Part shown: one piece after another, positions 57,482 to 64,000 of the stretch
How positions within the stretch are numbered: position 1 is the stretch's first letter
Layout: each line of letters begins with the position of its first letter
NCBI GenBank assembly: GCA_001599595.1
Contig: BCHH01000012.1
Location: forward strand, 760,813-824,812
DNA: 64,000 bases
From: Beverwykella pulmonaria
Lineage: Eukaryota > Ascomycota > Dothideomycetes > Pleosporales > Melanommataceae
Direction: 5' to 3'
The notes under the pieces: model-generated
The model's database searches: none
Seen by the model: only the letters and a program-made list of their open reading frames with translations
What the model was told of the DNA's origin: nothing
Translations under genes and position numbers: made by a program

Positions 57482-59080
57482 ATGCCAAAGCGGAGCAGCG
57501 GCTGCTTCGAGTGCCGGAAACGCAAAGTACGATGCGACGAAGCAAAGCCGGAATGTAGTACCTGCCTTCGACGGGGCACCAAATGTCCTGGATATCGGCC
57601 CACACAATCCTTTATTCTTCACACGTTTGATGAGCGGACAGAAAAACCTGAAATCATCAAAGAGGACGAAAACTGCTACAAGTACGCAAACCAAGGTGGG
57701 CAGCACGCAGTTGTTCAACTCCTCCCCAAAAACGCCAGACCTGTAGACGCGCTTGTACCACGACCGCTTAGTTCAGCAGCCATTGATCGAATTCAGCATC
57801 TGGGAAACTTTTTATCACTATATCTACCGAGGTGGGAAGGAGAGGTTTTGACCCCGCCGTCAGCTTTGATACTTTCTCTTCCTAGCATTCCTGCATCGAG
57901 GGAGAACTTCCTGACCGCTCTCGATGCCTTGTCTGCAGCCCAGCTGGCTGTTTCCAACAAGAGCCATTCTCTCATTAATAGGACGAGGTCTCTATATGGC
58001 ACGGCTCTTAGTCAACTGATGAGGTCCATTACAGACCCTGATAGTGCGCAAGAAGACGAGACGATGCTGGCCACGTATCTTCTTGCGCTATATGAGGTAC
58101 ATGGATTTCTTAGCTATATCTGGATGAGATTAGAGCTGATTAAATCATTCCAGGTCTTCGTAGGTGTCACAAATGGACATGGTTTCTTCTACCATGTGCA
58201 AGGCCTTCTTCGTCTCTTCAACCAACGTGGACCTTCTTCTATCAAGACCAAATTAAGCAGAGCGATTTTTCACGGGACGCGCTACTACTCGGTATTGCAA
58301 TACTCCAGGTTAACGGTACTTGTCTAACAATCATCTTAGCTAACCATCGGGTTTCACGTGAGGAAAGCATCAATCCTGGACTCCCCTAGGTGGCTGGAAG
58401 TAACCTCAGAGGAAGCTAAAACCGATCCGTATGTAGCCTTGATGGACATCGTCATCCACGTTCCTCGAATCCTCGAGCGATCAGACAAGCTCTCCAGAGC
58501 TGAAGGAACCCCAGAAGACTTCGAAAAGATCATCGCCGACTCACAAGCTCTCGCTAACCGGGGGAAAGAATGGCTCGCGGATTACGAAAAAGACGGACCG
58601 CGATACACAAAAGTAGATGTCAGGACCATCAATGGCTTCCTGGGTATATGCGACGACCTCACATTTGAGACGGTGTTCGCCTTCAACTCCTTCGCCGCAT
58701 CAAATACCTACCTCGGGTACTGGATGGGCATGCTTATCCTGCAATCCAACACCTTCCTCGTCGTCCGCAAAACCCGAAAACTGGAACCAAAACAGCTATT
58801 TCTATGGGACCGCGAGCTTGCCGGATATGCAGACTGTATCTGCCGCGGTGTGCCATTCAATTGTCGGCCCGAAGCTGGATATACGGGACGTTTCGGCACG
58901 CTGACGCCGCTTGTGGTTGCAAGAAAGTATTTTGATGCAAAAGGAGCGGAGAAGGAGATTGCTTGGTGTGAGAGAGCTTACTATGGGACCAAAGTTCCCG
59001 GGTTGTATTCGCCGCCGATACCTATCAATCCGATTCAGGGCTTTGTCGAGTTTGTGCAGAACAGCGAGCGATATATCTGA
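57482..59080 (+). CDS. Zn2Cys6 transcription factor
   Basis: Fungal binuclear-zinc-cluster regulator. Exons 57482-58096, 58154-58291, 58340-59080; 1494 nt, 497 residues; introns 57 and 48 nt. The cluster Cys8, 11, 18, 25, 28, 35 has the exact CX2CX6CX6CX2CX6C spacing, starting at MPKRSSGCFECRKRKVRC. The middle region (about 90-210) is a Leu-rich helical domain (LSSAAIDRIQHLGNFLSLYL, TMLATYLLALYE) of the fungal-specific regulator type. The C-terminal half (WLEVTSEEAKTDPYVALMDI, FNSFAASNTYLGYWMGMLIL, ending in FVQNSERYI) resembles regulators annotated as Fungal_trans_2/DUF3468. Start chosen at the first ATG before the cluster. It lies upstream of two reductases on the same strand, so it might control them; this is not shown. 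Confidence 0.93.
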
Positions 59081-59982
59081 GTTCGGATGCGCGCAGGCCA
59101 TCAGTCACTATTTGGCAGAAAGTGTAAATAGGCGTATGCCAGCCGTTGGAAATAAGCTGCAGACTCTTCATGGATCTGTTTCCCTACCATACCGTGCGCA
59201 CATCACGGTAAGATGCATGTTTGCAGACCGAGTCCTATGTTTAGTTGGCCTGTTCACTGACGTACGACTAGTTCCCATCTCGAATTTGGATACCAATCAG
59301 CTCCAGCATCAGGACCTCCGTAGACGCGATGAAGACCTTCATTCGTGTATGTATGCTTCTCGACAAAATGCACGTGTGCTCAAGCCTCGGTCCCGCGAGT
59401 CATGAACCAACAATGCCCCACTACGCTCGAAGCTACCCCGCCCCAGCTGCCTTGTAATCACGATTCAATCAGAGCCTGTCAGTCCATCTGTCGTCATTTG
59501 CTCCATAAAGTGACTTGTTCAATCAATCAAGGATTCGCCATTGCAGTAATCAATCCTTCCTCGACCTCACCGCCGGACGATTTGCGGAGCAGTGCGACTA
59601 TCTAACGACAGTTCCAGTGTCCTTAGTAATAGCAAACCGGTGCGTTCAATATCTCGATATTCTCTACGCTCACAGTAACCATACAAAATGAGGCTGTAGA
59701 ATGCGTAGAGCTAGAGCTAATTATACCACTCAATATTTCATAGTTACAACTATCTAGCTCGCATCATTTTCCTAATCGAATATCTGGAGGACCTCGGCAT
59801 CCACACCTGCATCCTCTCTTTAAGTCAGAAAGGTCAGAAACTGCTTTGAAATCAACCCCAGTCTCCGTACAATAAAAGTACTACACCTAGTGCACACTCT
59901 ACTTGCCCTCACCCCGCTTATACATCCACTAGATTCGAGTCCCTCCTCCTCGTTCCTCCTACCCTCTCCATCAATCAGCACA
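59081..59982. other. Intergenic, promoter of the reductase gene
   Basis: 3' flank of the regulator and upstream region of the reductase. A C/T-rich tract (59940-59972) sits immediately before the ATG at 59983. Frames reading from the regulator's end (58911-59405) are shifted overlaps and not genes. Confidence 0.5.
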
Positions 59983-61182
59983 ATGACAGGCCAAAAAACC
60001 CGCCAATGGGTCCTCGCGAACCCGCCCTCAGGCGACCCCGTCCTCAGCGGCGACAATGCAACCTTCAAGCTCCAAACGGTGACCCTGGATCCCCCGGGGC
60101 CCAATCAAGTCCTCGTAAAAGTCCTCTACCTCTCCAACGACCCGGCGCAACGGGGCTGGATCGACGCAGGCGCAGACCCAGAACGCCTCTACACCACCCC
60201 CGTCGTCGCAGGCGAAATAATGCGTGCGTTTGGCGTCTCTGAGGTCATTGAATCAAACGCAGACAACCTGAAAGTCGGACAATTGGTCATGGCGACCACG
60301 GGCTGGAGCGAATACGCAGTAGTCAACGCAAAAGAATGCCGCCCCATCCAGCCCGACGAGAAATCGGGTATACGACCAACGCACTTCATTGGCGCGCTCG
60401 GCGGGCCTGGGCTAACAGCCTACTACGGCCTCATCGACGTCGTCGGCACGAAGGCCTCAGACACAGTCGTAGTTTCTGGTGCCGCTGGAGCCACAGGTAG
60501 CATGGTCGTACAAATCGCAAAGCACATTGTAGGCTGCAAACGAATTATTGGCATCGCCGGAGGCGAAAAGAAGTGTCGCTGGGTGGAGAGTCTGGGCGCG
60601 GATGTCTGCGTCGACTACAAATCTCCCTCCTTCAAGCAGGATCTGTGGAAAGCTACCGAGGGTTTCGTCGAGGTGTACTTTGACAACGTCGGGGGCGAGA
60701 TCCTGGAGCTCATGCTGCAGCGCATGAAGCGCTATGGTCGGATCTCGGCATGTGGCGCCGTGTCGACGTACAACAATCTGCAGGGCGCGGGGGTCAAGAA
60801 TTGGTTTGTAAGTCCTACTCAAGGCACAAAGTTCGAAGTTCTGCTGTAGTGTATAGGTGAGACATGCTCTGCAGCAGAACTTGGAACCTTGGACCCAATC
60901 CCTGAAGTATTCCAGCGTCCGCTAATACTCATACCGCCCATCTAGGAGATCATCGTCAATAGACTTGAAGTGAAAGGCTTTATCGTCACCGACGCAGTCG
61001 AAGCAGGAAAAACCGGCCCAATGATTCAGAAGATCGTCGAGAAGATAAAAGAAGGCAAGATCAAAATCGGAGAGGACAGTGAGACCGTGGTGCCGACCAA
61101 GTTCGAAGATGTGCCCAAGACATGGACGATGCTGTTCTCTGGAGGCAACCAGGGGAAATTGGTTACGGAGATTAAGGGGTGA
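59983..61182 (+). CDS. NADP-dependent medium-chain oxidoreductase (PTGR/alkenal reductase type)
   Basis: Zinc-independent MDR reductase of the leukotriene-B4-dehydrogenase class, which reduces C=C bonds of enones and alkenals. Exons 59983-60807 and 60946-61182; 1062 nt, 353 residues; 138-nt intron. Start ATG at 59983 (MTGQKTRQWVLANPP), since the frame upstream has no better context. Signatures: YLSNDPAQRGWI (the PAxRxWM-like substrate motif), GEIMRAFGVSEVIES, the Tyr of TAYYGLIDV, the nucleotide-binding VVVSGAAGATGSMVVQIAK (about 163-181) and the structural YFDNVGGEILELML. There are no zinc-binding Cys/His. The length fits the family. It is cytosolic by the lack of any target signal. Confidence 0.9.
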
Positions 61183-62409
61183 GGTGGTGGTAGTGATGAT
61201 GAGTTGGAGGGAGGGGGGTTGACGTTGAATCAAGGCCGGTGGAGTGCGGAGTAGGTCAAGGAATTGATATCAAACGGTTTACCTTACCAATAACATATTC
61301 CACATCCCAGAGGAATGTCAAATATAGAGAAGAGCACATGATGCCTAGTTCGTTCCCCTCTCGCGTTGCCTAAGTAACGTCGTCCAGTCCCAAGAAGGCC
61401 TCCTTCCGCGTGCCTCTTTTCCCATCAACCCCTCCTCAACACCACTTCGCACGCGATATTGTACCTATATGTGATATACAACTATAATAGCAAACCTCAT
61501 CATTCTTATCGCCCTGATTACACTACAGATTAGATTCTGGTCACGGTTCCTACCACGTGCCGTATTTCTCATCGGAAGCTGCGTGCCCCCAAAACTCGGA
61601 TCCACCGCCTCAGTCCTGGAAAACGAATCACCGCGCTTGCCAGACGACAACCGTAGCTTCTGGTCACACTGGTCCAATATGGTAAAGTAGTCGACGAGAT
61701 TATCCGGTGCTTCGATGGCGATTTTATCCGCCGCAGAATGCAGAAGGCACATTGGCAATGGAGGGGCACGCAGAAACCCCACCATGAGACCGTGACGCGA
61801 CGTGACACTCGTTGGCTGTGATTAAAAACGCCCCACGCCATCGCAGCACGCGGAGCAAGCGAATTCGAAAGGAAAATTTTTCAGGAACTGGAGCAAATGC
61901 CGCAAATCTGCTATCAAGCACCGGGAATTGGAGCGGGTGCTAATGCGTAAACGGGAGCTCTCTGCAACCATGTAACAATGCAACCTCCGTCAGACTCGGT
62001 CTGCAAGTCCCAGTCTTCAGGACTACCTCGAGTAAGAGCAACGCCACAAACCAGCTCACCGGGCACCATAGGCTGGTAAAAGACAAAAAGCCACTGGCTT
62101 GGAAGCGTATCACGGGCAGGACTACCTGGTCGTCGACCAAGCCTCCGGTTTGCAGGGCAGGGTCGTTTATCGCGTCGACGGGCGTGATGCGTGATTCATA
62201 TACACGGGCCCCGGGTGCCTGCTTGGTTGATCGGTCTTAGATCTGAGGAACCTGAACCTGGCTTTGCTCTGTGTCTGTTATTAATATCGAGCTGGTCTGC
62301 TGTTGTCGCTCTCTTCTTTAGTCCGCTCTTCCCTCCTCTTCCTCTTTCCTTCAACCTACCTTTATTTCAACTCCCAATTACTCATAAACTCCACATCCAC
62401 ATAGCAATC
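61183..62409. promoter_or_regulatory. Upstream region of the xylose reductase gene
   Basis: Long 1.2-kb upstream region. CreA-like SYGGRG sites on the minus strand occur at 61777-61782 and 61831-61836 (CCCCAC) and 62209-62214 (CCCCGG). I saw no XlnR-type GGCTAA/TTAGCC. A strong pyrimidine tract (62310-62385) precedes the ATG. A minus-strand frame at 61785-61465 is not supported as a gene. Site functions are inferred. Confidence 0.45.
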
Positions 62410-63802
62410 ATGCCTGCCGAGACTCCAATGGTCACTCTCAACAATGGCAACAAGATGCCCCAAGTCGGATTTGGTCTGTGGAAAGTAGAAAACGAAATCT
62501 GCGCGGATGTTGTCTATACTGCCATCAAGGCTGGCTACAGGCTGTTTGATGGAGCATGTGGTACGTGAAATCCATCTTTCGTGAACCCGGAGAGACTATC
62601 AGCAATATCAAGCTGCCTTCATCCCTCATAGCTTCGGTATAGGTCTTGACCAAGCCATGAGGACAAATGGAGGTGGGCAAGCTGCCTCGGCCCATGGTAG
62701 TCTTGGAGTCAATTCAATCATACGAGGGAGAAATCTTTCTAGTTGATGCGCGAAGTAACTCAGCCACGCTGGTTCAATGCTAGGTTTGCCCTGCTGGTCC
62801 ACATGACGTGAGGTCTCCGGTCTTCGGGATGCGGTCCTGAATACCCGGTAGTGGCATTGACCCCTGCTCTTTTCTCGGAATCGAACGACAAAGTCTCTCG
62901 GAACGAGAACGCTGACATGGCTCGCAGACTACGGCAACGAAGTTGAGTCAGGACAAGGTGTAGCGCGTGCGATCAAGGAGGGGCTTGTGAAGAGGGAGGA
63001 CCTCTTCATCGTGAGCAAGCTGTGGAACTCGTTCCATGACCCGGAGCAGGTCGAGCCAATTGTCAGGAAGCAGCTCGCCGACTGGGGATTGGACTACTTC
63101 GACTTGTACCACATCCACTTCCCGGTCTCGCTCAAATATGTTGCCCCCGAGGTCCGATATCCCCCAGGTTGGTACTTTGATGGCGAGAGTAAGATTGAGC
63201 ACGGCAAGGCCTCGCTGGAGAGCACCTGGAAGGCTCTCGAGGAGGTGCACAAGAAGGGCCTGGCCAAGAGTATCGGAATCTCCAACTACAATGGCGCGCT
63301 GCTGCTTGACCTGTTCACCTACGCTACCATCACACCGGCCGTGCTCCAAATCGAACACCACCCGTACCTCGTCCAGCAGAATCTCCTTACTCTTGCCAGA
63401 GAACATGGCCTGGCCATCACTGCCTACTCCTCGTTTGGCCCACAGTCCTTTATCGACTGCGACATGAAGCTTGCTGCAGACACCCCGCTCCTCTTCGACC
63501 ACCCCGTGATCCAGAAGATTGCCGACGCACACGGAAAGACCACGGCGCAGGTGCTGCTCAGATGGTCCACGCAGAGAGGCATCTCTGTCATTCCCAAGTG
63601 TTCCAACTCGCAGCAGCGTCTGGAGGAGAACTTGGATGTGACGAGCTTCGACCTGACTAAGGAGGAGATTGACGAGATCTCAGGGCTGGACAAGAACCTC
63701 CGGTTCAACGCACCCACGAACGTAAGTGCCCCTTCGCTTTCTCTATCTTGAGATATGCTAATCGCATTGTAGTACGGCATCCCGGTCTACAACTTTGCTT
63801 AG
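62410..63802 (+). CDS. xyl1: NAD(P)H-dependent D-xylose reductase (aldo-keto reductase)
   Basis: Reduces D-xylose to xylitol, the first step of fungal pentose use. Exons 62410-62560, 62928-63721, 63773-63802; 975 nt, 324 residues, matching the usual 320-325. AKR catalytic residues Asp47, Tyr52 ([16 protein letters not shown]), Lys81 (IVSKLW) and His114 (YHIHFP) line up with those of known yeast enzymes. The coenzyme segment reads [14 protein letters not shown]; the Lys and Arg used to hold the 2'-phosphate of NADPH are present. Barrel motifs [18 protein letters not shown] and [15 protein letters not shown] are intact. The C-terminus is YGIPVYNFA. Intron 1 (367 nt) is much longer than most here and splits the catalytic Asp-Tyr loop codon. 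Confidence 0.95.
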
Positions 63803-64000
63803 CCGTGCCCTTCTCTTGGCGGATACCACTTGGCAGGTGCAAGCATGGCGACCGCGGTGTTCGTGACAAATTCGGCATGATGGGTTAATAGCAAGTATCG
63901 TATCGAGTCGTAATAGCATCGGAGCATCTATTTCCAATCGTCCCAGGCAAACAGCGTGCATGTTCCCGTTTGTACATGTGGGGCCGAGAGCAACGGATGA

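Noticed and set aside
1..64000. CRISPR arrays, bacterial operons, prophage
   Set aside because: Spliced eukaryotic genes throughout; no regularly spaced identical repeats.

Overview
The window is nuclear DNA of a filamentous ascomycete (Pezizomycotina), most likely a Dothideomycete. The evidence is many GT-AG introns of about 48-80 nt with CTAAC/CTAAT-like branch sites, pyrimidine-rich 5' regions, and fungal-specific families (Zn2Cys6 regulator, Set9, PDS5, CBM21 glycogen-targeting subunit, xylose reductase). There is no bacterial operon, CRISPR or phage signal. I rebuilt gene models by eye: for nearly every gene the exons join in frame and the coding length divides by three.

Layout. (1) 1-10 kb is accessory: frameshifted coding remnants on the minus strand (0.2-1.6 kb), then one intact ten-exon gene (3.0-7.2 kb) for a ~1215-residue protein with a zinc-finger motif, a P-loop GTPase-like domain, a RING-like finger and a C-terminal patatin phospholipase with its catalytic Ser/Asp dyad intact. 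About 3 kb without a convincing gene follows. (2) 10-18 kb is a dense housekeeping block: a conserved Ser-rich unknown, a Pin1/Ess1 prolyl isomerase, RNA polymerase II subunit Rpb9, mitochondrial ribosomal protein uL14m and the H4K20 methyltransferase Set9. Pin1/Rpb9 and uL14m/Set9 are divergent pairs. (3) 18-27 kb holds a small ORF, a single-pass membrane protein, a 1.13-kb deleted hAT transposon with a perfect 8-bp target duplication, an emopamil-binding (EBP/EXPERA) protein and a PP1 glycogen-targeting subunit with a CBM21 domain. (4) 27.2-38.4 kb is about 11 kb with no gene I can support. (5) 38-51 kb holds a small secreted protein, mitochondrial BolA-like Bol3, and a head-to-head pair of very large HEAT-repeat proteins, Tti1 (TTT complex) and Pds5 (cohesin regulator). 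(6) 51-56 kb has a GPI-type secreted Cys-rich protein, a 146-bp tandem duplication, a multipass membrane protein with a Ser/Thr/Asn-rich N-terminus, and repeat debris flanked by a 26-bp direct repeat. (7) 57-64 kb has a Zn2Cys6 transcription factor followed on the same strand by two NAD(P)H oxidoreductases: a medium-chain reductase and a D-xylose reductase.

How genes work together: Tti1 and Pds5 act in PIKK assembly and sister-chromatid cohesion and share a 443-bp promoter with a perfect inverted repeat. Rpb9, Pin1 (which acts on the Pol II CTD) and Set9 (histone H4K20) all act on transcription or chromatin and lie within 6 kb. The regulator plus two reductases at the right end could be a small metabolic group, but this is only inferred from position. 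The most unusual system is the GTPase-RING-patatin protein, an NLR-like layout that would fit a fungal self/non-self or immune role.
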